From contig NZ_JACHZG010000001.1 of assembly GCF_014193425.1 (NCBI RefSeq), positions 2,232,001 to 2,296,000 on the forward strand: DNA of 64,000 nucleotides, written 5' to 3'. This DNA comes from Microlunatus antarcticus. Lineage in GTDB: Bacteria > Actinomycetota > Actinomycetes > Propionibacteriales > Propionibacteriaceae. Of the stretch, positions 57,139 to 64,000 are shown one piece after another; within the stretch, counting starts at the first letter, position 1, and each line of letters begins with the position of its first letter. A program made the translations under genes and the position numbers. The notes beneath the pieces were generated by a model that was not told the origin of the DNA, searched no databases, and was given only the letters and a program-made list of their open reading frames with translations.

Positions 57139-57929
57139 GCTACCGGATCGCGGCCCAGGAGTCGACCCTGCCGGGCGACACCCTGATGGAGAAGTTCCAG
57201 TTCACGCTGGACTGCGGCTTCGACGGCATCGAGCTGTCGGGCCAGGGCGGCGGGATCTTCGCCGGCCGGGCTGACGAGCTGCGCCGGGCCCGCGACGCCG
57301 GGGTGGTGATGTGCTCCGCGGTGATGCACACGCCGACGTTCCTCGGCTCGTTCGCCCCCGAGGCCCGCCAGACGGCCATCGCGGACCTCAAGGACCTGCT
57401 CAGCACCATCGTCGTGGCCGGCGGGCTGGGCATCGTGAGCCCGAACGCGTTCGGCGCCTTCTCGACCAAGCTGCCGCCGTTCGACCCGCCGCGCAGCCAG
57501 GCGGAGTCGCGCCGGCTGCTCGTCGAGGCGCTGACCGAGGTCGGTGCGCACGCCGTGAGCGTCGGGGCGACCTTGTTCCTCGAGCCGCTGAACCGGTACG
57601 AGGACTACCTGGTCAACACGCTCGCCGACGCGGTGTCGGTCGTCGAAGAGGTCGGCTCTCCCGGGGTCGCCGTCATCGCCGACACCTACCACATGTCGAT
57701 CGAGGAGGTCGACTGCGCGCAGGCGATCGAGCAGGCCGGAGCCCACATCCAGCACGTCCAGCTCGGGGACAGCAACCGGCTCGAGCCGGGTGCGGGCCAC
57801 TACGACTGGCCCGCCACGCTGGAGGCGCTCGACCGCATCGGCTACGACGGCTGGCTGGCGATGGAGTGCGGCCTGAGCGGACCGACCGGGGACGTGCTGC
57901 CGCGCGTGGCGAAGGTGCTGCGCCCGTGA
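57135..57929 (+). CDS. TIM-barrel sugar phosphate isomerase/epimerase family protein
   Basis: A protein of 264 residues of the xylose isomerase-like TIM-barrel family (AP endonuclease 2 superfamily). Metal-binding residues are probably in LFLEPLNRYEDYLVN (Glu), VAVIADTYHMSIEE (Asp/His), HVQLGDSNRLEPGAGHYDW (His/Asp) and WLAMECGL (Glu), the usual E-D-H-E set. May isomerise, epimerise or cleave an oxidised (keto) sugar made by the preceding dehydrogenase. Overlaps genes on both sides by four bases, so it is in the same coupled unit. Confidence 0.8.
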   Translation: MSYRIAAQESTLPGDTLMEKFQFTLDCGFDGIELSGQGGGIFAGRADELRRARDAGVVMCSAVMHTPTFLGSFAPEARQTAIADLKDLLSTIVVAGGLGIVSPNAFGAFSTKLPPFDPPRSQAESRRLLVEALTEVGAHAVSVGATLFLEPLNRYEDYLVNTLADAVSVVEEVGSPGVAVIADTYHMSIEEVDCAQAIEQAGAHIQHVQLGDSNRLEPGAGHYDWPATLEALDRIGYDGWLAMECGLSGPTGDVLPRVAKVLRP

Positions 57930-58711
57930 GCGGGGCGGTACCGGTCCGCGTCACCGTCTGGGGCGAGAACGTCCACGAGCACTCCGCGCGCGACCGTGCG
58001 GCGATGGCCGAGCGCTACCCCGACGGGATGCACGGCGCGATCGCCGCCGGGCTCGTGGAGCTGCTGGGCGACGCCGTCACCACCCGGACGGCGACGCTCG
58101 ACCAGCCCGAGCACGGGCTGAGCGACGAGGTCCTCGGGAGCACCGACGTGCTGACCTGGTGGGGCCACGTGGCCCACGCCGACGTCGACGACGTGGTCGT
58201 GGAGCGCGTACGGCAGCGGGTGCTCGGCGGGATGGGCCTGCTCGTCCTGCACTCGGCGCACTTCTCCAAGATCTTCACCCGGCTGATGGGCACGACGTGC
58301 TCGCTGGCCTGGCGGAACTCGGCCGACGCCGAGCTGGTCTGGAACGTGTCGCCGTCGCACCCGATCACGCAGGGCGTGCCGATGCCGATCGTCATCGAGG
58401 AGCAGGAGACGTACGGCGAGTACTTCGACATCCCGGCACCGGACGAGCAGGTGTTCCTGTCGACCTTCTCGGGCGGCGAGGTGTTCCGCTCCGGGTGCTG
58501 CTGGCGGCGCGGCAAGGGGAAGGTCTTCTACTTCTCCCCCGGCGACCAGGACTACCCCGTCTACCACCACCCCGACGTCAAGCGGGTCCTCGCCAACGCG
58601 GTGGGCTGGGCGCGGCCGGAGGAGGTCGCCGACTTCGTCGCCCCGCACGTGGTGGACGAGCCGAGGCCCTGGTTCAGCGGCGGCGGGCTGACGGGAGCGG
58701 GTCCGGCCTAG
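57926..58711 (+). CDS. ThuA domain-containing protein
   Basis: A protein of 261 residues with the ThuA (trehalose utilisation) class I glutamine-amidotransferase-like fold. Motifs: RVTVWGENVHEHSARDRAAM, VLTWWGHVAHADVDD, GMGLLVLHSAHFSKIF, RGKGKVFYFSPGDQDYPVYH. Named for Sinorhizobium genes in trehalose use; members accompany dehydrogenases and TIM-barrel isomerases in glycoside operons, as here. GTG start overlapping the isomerase stop by four bases. The end TAG shares CTAG with the stop of the convergent ROK regulator. Confidence 0.85.
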   Translation: MSGAVPVRVTVWGENVHEHSARDRAAMAERYPDGMHGAIAAGLVELLGDAVTTRTATLDQPEHGLSDEVLGSTDVLTWWGHVAHADVDDVVVERVRQRVLGGMGLLVLHSAHFSKIFTRLMGTTCSLAWRNSADAELVWNVSPSHPITQGVPMPIVIEEQETYGEYFDIPAPDEQVFLSTFSGGEVFRSGCCWRRGKGKVFYFSPGDQDYPVYHHPDVKRVLANAVGWARPEEVADFVAPHVVDEPRPWFSGGGLTGAGPA

Positions 58712-59883
58712 GCGCTGGTGGCGACGGCGAACGCCGTGTGCCGGGCGCGGGCGAGCCCGTCGGCGACCGCGCCCTGCAGCGGCGCGTCGGTCCCGAGCCG
58801 GGAGATCCGGATCTCGGGCGGCGCGAGCGGCAGGCGGCGCCCGAGGTCCGTCCGGACCGGGCCGAGCAGGAGGTCGCCGTTGCGCCCGACGCCCCCGCCC
58901 AGGACGATCAGCGGCGGGTCGAGGACAGCCACGACGGCGGCCAGCGCGAGCGACAGCCGCTCGGCCTCGCCCGCGACGACGTCCTGGGCCGGGGCCGACC
59001 CGTGGCGGGCGGCGTCGAACACCGCCTCGGCGCTCGGCAGGTCCAGCCCGGCCTCCCGGGCGGCACGGACGATCGAGGCCGAGCCCGTGAGCTCCTCCAG
59101 CCGGGTCGAGGTGACGGCCGAGGACGGGTCCGCGGGCAGGTAGGAGATCTCGCCGGCCGCGCCGCGGGCGCCGCGCAGGAGCCGGCCGCCGCTGACGATG
59201 CCCATGCCCAGGCCGGTGCCGACGGACACGAGGACGAAGGTGTCCACCGGGTCGTCGAGCCGGGCGAGGTCGTCGAGCTCGGCCAGCGCCGCCAGGTTGA
59301 TGTCGTTCTCCACCACCAGGTCACCGGGGAGCCCGGCGCGCAGCCGGCTCAGCACCGAGCTGGTCTCCCAGCCGGGCAGGTTCGGGGCCAGGCGGATGAC
59401 GTCGGCCGCCCGGTCGTAGACGCCGGGGCTGCCGAGCACGGTGTGGCTGACGTGGTGGTCGGCGGCGCCGAGGTCCCCGGCGAGCCGGAGGACCTGGTCG
59501 ACCAGGGCGTCCGCGGAACGTCCGTCCGCCCGGAGCTCGGCCCGCTGCTGGACCTGCCCCGCCAGGTCGACCCGCGCCCCACGTACCCAGGAGCGGCCGA
59601 CGTCGATGGCCAGGGCTCCTGCCGCCGACGGCCGGAGCTGGTAGAGGCGCGGTGCGCGACCGGTGCTCCCCCGCCGCCGACCCGCCTGCTCGACCAGCCC
59701 GAGCTGCTCGAGCTCGGCCAGGGCGAGGCCCACGGTGGGCTTGGAGAGGCCGGTCACCTCCCCCAGCTCCGGGGCGGAGAGCCCGCCCCCACGGCACAGG
59801 ACGTCGTACACGGCCCGCTCGTTGGCCACCCGGACGCTGCCCGTCGAGGACACGGCGGCGCTCAGCGCGGAACGTCCTGGCAC
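58708..59883 (-). CDS. ROK family transcriptional regulator
   Basis: A repressor of 391 residues: N-terminal winged helix (LSAPELGEVTGLSKPTVGLA, about 35-55) and a C-terminal ROK sugar-binding domain (LVSVGTGLGMGIVSGGRLLR, VVENDINLAALAEL). The usual ROK zinc motif (CxCGxxGC) is missing: after AAGEISYLPADP the sequence goes to TRLEELTG, and the ExGH motif reads EISY. Divergent from the APC/ROK kinase/GH2 operon with a palindromic site between (59919-59939), so it probably represses that unit until a sugar binds. GTG start with CATGAT six bases upstream. Confidence 0.85.
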   Translation of the reverse strand: MPGRSALSAAVSSTGSVRVANERAVYDVLCRGGGLSAPELGEVTGLSKPTVGLALAELEQLGLVEQAGRRRGSTGRAPRLYQLRPSAAGALAIDVGRSWVRGARVDLAGQVQQRAELRADGRSADALVDQVLRLAGDLGAADHHVSHTVLGSPGVYDRAADVIRLAPNLPGWETSSVLSRLRAGLPGDLVVENDINLAALAELDDLARLDDPVDTFVLVSVGTGLGMGIVSGGRLLRGARGAAGEISYLPADPSSAVTSTRLEELTGSASIVRAAREAGLDLPSAEAVFDAARHGSAPAQDVVAGEAERLSLALAAVVAVLDPPLIVLGGGVGRNGDLLLGPVRTDLGRRLPLAPPEIRISRLGTDAPLQGAVADGLARARHTAFAVATSA

Positions 59884-59918
59884 CGAAACATCATGTCAGC
59901 CCCGCCTGCCTCTTGCGC

Positions 59919-59939
59919 TTAAGAAGACAGTCTTACTAA
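59919..59939. promoter_or_regulatory. ROK-type operator between regulator and permease
   Basis: The site has AAGAC-a-GTCTT at its centre, flanked by TTA on one side and TAA on the other (reverse strand TTAGTAAGACTGTCTT). This long imperfect palindrome matches the A+T-flanked style of NagC/XylR-like ROK operators. It lies 35 bp from the regulator and 37 bp from the permease gene. Confidence 0.7.
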
Positions 59940-59976
59940 TGTCGCGGACAACACCGGACCACCGCAGGAGAACCCG

Positions 59977-61419
59977 ATGCCCGCCAGCACGACCGCCGCT
60001 CCCACCGCGTCCACCGGGCAGTTCCGCCGCACCGTCGGGACGGTGACGGCCACGGCCATCAACATGACCCAGATGTGCGGCATCGGGCCGTTCGTCACGA
60101 TCCCGCTCATGGTCGCGACCATGGGTGGGCCCCAGGCCATCCTCGGCTGGATCGTCGGCGCGCTGCTGGCGCTGACCGACGGGCTGGTCTGGGCCGAGCT
60201 CGGCGCCGCCATGCCCGGCGCGGGCGGCACGTACCTCTACCTGCGCGAGGCGTTCCAGTACCGCACGGGCAAGCTCATGCCGTTCCTCTTCGCCTGGACC
60301 GCGGTGATCAGCATCCCGTTGATCATGTCGACCGGCGTGATCGGCCTGGTGCAGTACCTCGGGTTCTTCTTCCCGGACATGAGCTGGCTCGAGATCCACG
60401 CGATCGGCGTCGGCGTCGTCGTCCTGGTCATGATCGCGCTGTTCCGCAAGATCGAGTCGATCCGCGTCCTCACCACCGTGCTGTGGGTGGTCATGCTCGT
60501 CACCGTCGTGCTGACGATCGCGGCCTGCTACTCCCACTTCAGCCCGCAGCTCGCCTTCGACTTCCCGGCCGGCGCGTTCCACCTGGACGGCAAGTTCTTC
60601 ACCGGCCTCGGCGCCGGCCTGCTGATCGCGGTGTACGACTACCTCGGCTACAACACGACGGCCTACATGGGCGACGAGCTGAAGAACCCGGGCCGCTCCA
60701 TGCCGCGCTCGATCGTCTTCTCGATCCTCGCGATGATGGTCATCTACCTCGCGCTGAACGTCGGCGTCATGGGCGCGGTGCCGTGGCAGCAGGTCGCCCA
60801 GTCCACCTCGGTCGCGAGCCTCGCCGTCACCACGAACTGGGGCCACACGGCCGCGGCGGTCGTCACCGTGCTGATCATCATCACCGCGTTCGGCTCGGTC
60901 TTCGCCGGTCTCCTCGGCGGCTCGCGGGTGCCCTACAACGCGGCGCGCGACAAGGTGTTCTTCCCGGTCTTCGCCCGGCTCGCGCCCAAGGGCGGCTTCC
61001 CGTACGTCGCCCTGATCTTCATGGGCGTCGTCACCGCGCTGGGCTCGCTGCTCGACCTCTCGACCGTGATCAACATGCTGACGGCCGTGGCGGTGCTGGT
61101 GCAGTCGATCGCCCAGATCGCCGCGCTGACCGTGCTCCGACGCCGCCAGCCGACCCTGCACCGGCCGTACAAGCAGTGGCTCTACCCGATCCCCAGCATC
61201 GTGGCCCTGGTCGGCTGGGTCTACGTGTACGTCTCCGCCACGACCCTGTCGATCCTGCTCTCGATCGGCTGGATCGTCGCCGGGCTGGTGGCCTTCCTGA
61301 TCTGGGCCAAGGTGCGGCGCTCGTGGCCCTTCGCCCCGGTGGAGATCCACGAGGCCTACCTCGAGGCGCAGGACCAGGGCGGACCGGAGTCGGTGCAGCC
61401 GGCCGCGGTGACCGCGTGA
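59977..61419 (+). CDS. APC family permease
   Basis: An amino acid-polyamine-organocation type transporter of 480 residues with 12 predicted helices. The conserved start is VTATAINMTQMCGIGPFVTI (unwound helix 1 with GIGPF) and PGAGGTYLYLREAFQ follows; the helix 6 region is AVYDYLGYNTTAYMGDELKN. Its partners are a sugar kinase and a GH2 glycosidase under a ROK regulator, so it may import an amino sugar such as glucosamine rather than an amino acid. That is inference. First gene of the operon; operator upstream. Confidence 0.85.
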   Translation: MPASTTAAPTASTGQFRRTVGTVTATAINMTQMCGIGPFVTIPLMVATMGGPQAILGWIVGALLALTDGLVWAELGAAMPGAGGTYLYLREAFQYRTGKLMPFLFAWTAVISIPLIMSTGVIGLVQYLGFFFPDMSWLEIHAIGVGVVVLVMIALFRKIESIRVLTTVLWVVMLVTVVLTIAACYSHFSPQLAFDFPAGAFHLDGKFFTGLGAGLLIAVYDYLGYNTTAYMGDELKNPGRSMPRSIVFSILAMMVIYLALNVGVMGAVPWQQVAQSTSVASLAVTTNWGHTAAAVVTVLIIITAFGSVFAGLLGGSRVPYNAARDKVFFPVFARLAPKGGFPYVALIFMGVVTALGSLLDLSTVINMLTAVAVLVQSIAQIAALTVLRRRQPTLHRPYKQWLYPIPSIVALVGWVYVYVSATTLSILLSIGWIVAGLVAFLIWAKVRRSWPFAPVEIHEAYLEAQDQGGPESVQPAAVTA

Positions 61420-62381
61420 CCCAGGCCCGTCCGGTCCTGCTCGGCGTCGACGTCGGCGGGACCAAGGTCGGCGTCGCGCTGGCCACGCCCGAGCTCGAGG
61501 TGGTCGCCCGGGGCCAGATCGAGACCCGCGCCGACGAGGGCGCCGAGCAGGTCGTCCGCCGGGCCTGCGCGCTCGCGCGGTCGTTGGTCGAGGCCCACGG
61601 TGTCCGGGTCATCGCCGTCGGCGCGGTGAGCCCCGGCGTGCCCAAGACCGACCGGGTGCTGCTGGCGCCGACCATCGGCGGCTGGGAGGACCTGCACTTC
61701 GCGGCGTCGGTCCGTTCCGGTCTCGGCGCCCTGATCGGCGACGACGTCGACGTGGTCGTCGGCAACGACGTGAAGGCCGGCGCGCTGGCCGAGCACCGCT
61801 CGGGCGGCCTCCGGGACGCGACCACCGGGCTCTACGTCAACCTCGGGACCGGCATCGCCATGGCGGTGGTGGTCGACGGCGTCGTGCTGACCGGCGCCCA
61901 CGGCGCGTCGGGCGAGGTGGCCTACCAGCACACGGCGCCCGGCCAGGCCGGCGCGGGCGACGACCGGGCGCCCCTCGAGGAGCTGGTCGGCGGCCGCGTG
62001 CTCGACGAGGCCACCACGCGGGCAGCGGGTCGACCGACCACGGTGGTCGAGGCGCTGCGGGCCGACGACGCGTCGGTGCGGTCGGCGCTCGAGCCCGCGC
62101 TCGCCGCTCTCGACGTGGCGCTCGTCAACGCCTGCTGCCTGCTCGACCCCGACGTCGTCGTGGTCGCGGGCGGTCTGATGAACGCGGCCGACGCGCTCCT
62201 GCCCCGGCTCCGGCGTGCGGTCGAGCGCGGCGCCCCCGTCGCCCCGACCGTCGTTGCCGCGCGGCACACCTTCGACGCCCCGCTCGTCGGGGCCCTCCAC
62301 CTGGCGGCCGACGCGCTCCAGGACCACCAGACCCGTACGCCCCCGCCGCAGCACCGCCTCCCCACCCAGGAGCTCGCATGA
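61416..62381 (+). CDS. ROK family sugar kinase
   Basis: A kinase of 321 residues. Phosphate loop LLGVDVGGTKVGVALA, substrate/catalytic Asp in VVGNDVKAGALAEH, adenosine motif YVNLGTGIAMAVVVDG. As in the neighbouring regulator, the zinc Cys motif is absent and the ExGH motif reads EVAYQH. Expected to phosphorylate glucose, glucosamine or GlcNAc. Overlaps neighbours by four bases on each side (GTGA and ATGA). Confidence 0.8.
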   Translation: MTQARPVLLGVDVGGTKVGVALATPELEVVARGQIETRADEGAEQVVRRACALARSLVEAHGVRVIAVGAVSPGVPKTDRVLLAPTIGGWEDLHFAASVRSGLGALIGDDVDVVVGNDVKAGALAEHRSGGLRDATTGLYVNLGTGIAMAVVVDGVVLTGAHGASGEVAYQHTAPGQAGAGDDRAPLEELVGGRVLDEATTRAAGRPTTVVEALRADDASVRSALEPALAALDVALVNACCLLDPDVVVVAGGLMNAADALLPRLRRAVERGAPVAPTVVAARHTFDAPLVGALHLAADALQDHQTRTPPPQHRLPTQELA

Positions 62382-64000
62382 TCACGTCCCGCCGGCTCGC
62401 CGTCGTGAGCGCCGCCTCGGCGCTGGTCCTCGCCACGACGTGGCTGGGCGGCGGCGCGGCGAGCGCCGACACGCCCACGCCCGCCCCCGCGGCGGCTCCG
62501 TCGGCATCGCCGACGACGCCCAGCGCTCCCGCCTCAGCCCCAGCCCTGGCGCAGGGCGACCTGAGCCGGCTCCTGCGCACCGACGCGCCCGCCGACCTCG
62601 GGACGACGACGCTGGGCCGACAGGGCTGGCGCGTCGTCAGCACGGCTACCGAGCACGGCTCCGGGAACGCGGTCTCGCAGACCGGTCACTCGACCAAGCG
62701 GTGGCTGCCGGTGAAGCCGGACGACGGCGGCGCCCCGGGCACCGAGATCAACGCGCTGCTGCAGAACGGTGCCTGCCCGAAGGTCTTCTACTCCGACAAC
62801 CTCAAGAAGTGCTTCGGCACCCAGGAGACCGGGCCGGAGACGGTGAAGCGGTTCGCGGTGCCGTGGTGGTACCGCACGACCTTCGCCACCCCGAAGCACG
62901 GCGACCACGCCGAGCTGATCACCAACGGCGTGGTCGGCGAGGCCGACGTCTGGGTCAACGGGACCCGCGTCGCCACGCGCAGCACGATCACCGGGGCGTA
63001 CACCCAGCACCGGCTGGACGTCAGCCGGCTGCTGCGGGCGAAGGGCGCCAACACGGTGGCGATCAAGGTCTACCCGAACGACCCGCTCAAGTACTTCACC
63101 GTCTCCAACATCGACTGGACCCAGATCCCGCCGGACCAGAACACCGGAATCCAGTTCCCGGTCCAGCTGCAGAGCTCGGCGGGCGTCGAGCTGAGCGACA
63201 GCCACGTCGTCCAGGACACGTCGGCCGACCTGTCGAGCACGCGCCTCACCGTCTCCGCGAAGGTCACGAACGTGACCGGCCGGATGCAGCACGCCAGCGT
63301 CGCGGCGCTCGTCGTCGCCCCCGACGACGCGGTGGCCCCCGTCTACGTGACCAAGCAGGTCGACGTCGGGGCCGGGACCACGCAGGTGTCGATCACGCCC
63401 GCGGACGACCCCGCCCTGACGATCCGGCACCCGCAGGTCTGGTGGCCGTACCGGATGGGCGCCCAGCCGCTCTACACGCTGGTCACCGCCCTGGCGACGC
63501 AGGGCTCGCTGGTCAACAGCACGACCAGCCACTTCGGCGTCCGGACGACCAGCAGCGCCCTCGTCGGCGCCGGACCCCTGGCCCCGGGCGGGGTGCGGCA
63601 GTACACGATCAACGGGCAACCGCTGGTCCTGCGCGGCGGCGGCTTCGACCCCGACCTCTTCCTGCGCTACTCCGCCGCCGACACGGCCCAGCAGATCCGG
63701 CTCCTGAAGAGCGCCGGGCTGAACACGGTCCGCGTCGAAGGCCACTTCATGCCGCAGGACTTCTACGACCAGATGGACGACGCTGGCATCCTCGTCGCCT
63801 CGGGCTACTCGTGCTGCGACGCCTGGGAGCTGCCGACCGACACCCCCACCAGCAGCCACGACCTCGGGGTGCTGACGGCGTCGGCGTACGGGGTGGCCCG
63901 CAGCCTGCGCGACCACCCGTCGGTCTTCACGTTCCAGTGGAGCGACAACAACCCGACCGCGCCGCAGGAGGCGGTCACGCTGAAGGCCTTCGCGGCCGAG
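62378..64000 (+). CDS. Glycoside hydrolase family 2, exo-beta-glucosaminidase-like (truncated by window end)
   Basis: The first 541 codons of a secreted GH2 enzyme. Sec signal (LAVVSAASALVLATTWLGGG), a Pro/Ala/Ser linker, a sugar-binding domain (VPWWYRTTFATPKHGDHAEL, GEADVWVNGTRVATR), Ig-like domain, then the start of the TIM barrel (YTINGQPLVLRGGGFDPDLF, AGLNTVRVEGHF). The barrel has FQWSDNNPTAP where beta-galactosidases have a WxNE pair, a pattern recalling exo-beta-D-glucosaminidases such as CsxA. AGGAG precedes the ATG, which overlaps the kinase stop. The catalytic nucleophile lies beyond the window. Likely degrades chitosan-type oligomers outside the cell. Confidence 0.8.
   Translation, partial: MITSRRLAVVSAASALVLATTWLGGGAASADTPTPAPAAAPSASPTTPSAPASAPALAQGDLSRLLRTDAPADLGTTTLGRQGWRVVSTATEHGSGNAVSQTGHSTKRWLPVKPDDGGAPGTEINALLQNGACPKVFYSDNLKKCFGTQETGPETVKRFAVPWWYRTTFATPKHGDHAELITNGVVGEADVWVNGTRVATRSTITGAYTQHRLDVSRLLRAKGANTVAIKVYPNDPLKYFTVSNIDWTQIPPDQNTGIQFPVQLQSSAGVELSDSHVVQDTSADLSSTRLTVSAKVTNVTGRMQHASVAALVVAPDDAVAPVYVTKQVDVGAGTTQVSITPADDPALTIRHPQVWWPYRMGAQPLYTLVTALATQGSLVNSTTSHFGVRTTSSALVGAGPLAPGGVRQYTINGQPLVLRGGGFDPDLFLRYSAADTAQQIRLLKSAGLNTVRVEGHFMPQDFYDQMDDAGILVASGYSCCDAWELPTDTPTSSHDLGVLTASAYGVARSLRDHPSVFTFQWSDNNPTAPQEAVTLKAFAAE

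Noticed and set aside
58708-58711. Overlapping stops CTAG as a special element
   Set aside because: Convergent genes sharing CTAG is an economical arrangement and needs no special function.

Overview
The window is high-GC (roughly 70 percent or more by eye) DNA with many GTG starts, four-base start/stop overlaps, twin-arginine signals and families typical of Actinobacteria (HxlR regulator, Pkn-type kinase, DUF5996-like protein, BLUF proteins, chain of sugar ABC loci without local ATPases). It reads as the chromosome of a free-living, carbohydrate-degrading actinobacterium. Something near Propionibacteriales or Nocardioidaceae is plausible, but that placement is inference. No rRNA, integrase, transposase or cas gene was seen. 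Two genes run off the ends.

Layout. 1-7.7 kb: tail of a dicarboxylate-type symporter, a GH15 glucoamylase/trehalase-like gene coupled to a GT39 glycosyltransferase, a zinc-free MDR oxidoreductase, an alpha/beta hydrolase and a WrbA-type quinone reductase. 7.7-15.7 kb: a decayed membrane gene, a BLUF photoreceptor, a Na+/H+ antiporter, a DUF5996-like gene and a three-gene FtsX/ATPase ABC exporter. A 51-bp-period array of palindromic 28-bp repeats (15.71-15.95 kb) closes that operon. 15.9-24.8 kb: an arabinan-type locus with three GH43 enzymes in different compartments, a sugar ABC importer and a LacI regulator whose operator is visible twice. 24.8-28 kb: two short-chain dehydrogenases, each divergent from a regulator. 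28-34.3 kb: a two-component system flanked by secreted wall-active proteins (TagC-like propeller, M23, GH25, nuclease/phosphatase fold). The two outer transcription units share a 26-bp upstream motif. 34.3-37.1 kb: NTF2-like protein, SIS-domain sugar isomerase and two tandem BLUF proteins. 37.3-43.1 kb: tRNA-Pro followed by an accessory-looking stretch (PLD-like protein, SUFU-domain protein, frameshifted gene, secreted protein, gene remnants). 43.1-51.6 kb: GH3, a lipoprotein serpin, a secreted metallophosphatase, a DMT transporter, a phosphatidylcholine-synthase-like enzyme and a Ser/Thr kinase. 51.7-64 kb: a LacI-controlled sugar ABC locus with MDR dehydrogenase, TIM-barrel isomerase and ThuA protein, then a ROK-controlled unit with an APC permease, a ROK sugar kinase and a truncated GH2 exo-glucosaminidase-like enzyme.

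How the parts work together. Three separate carbohydrate loci pair secreted or cytoplasmic glycosidases with importers and a local repressor (LacI, LacI, ROK). The central 28-34 kb block looks like an envelope-remodelling regulon run by its own two-component system. Across the window at least nine genes carry TANNNT exactly six bases upstream of the start codon. That is the signature of leaderless transcripts, and it was used to choose several starts.
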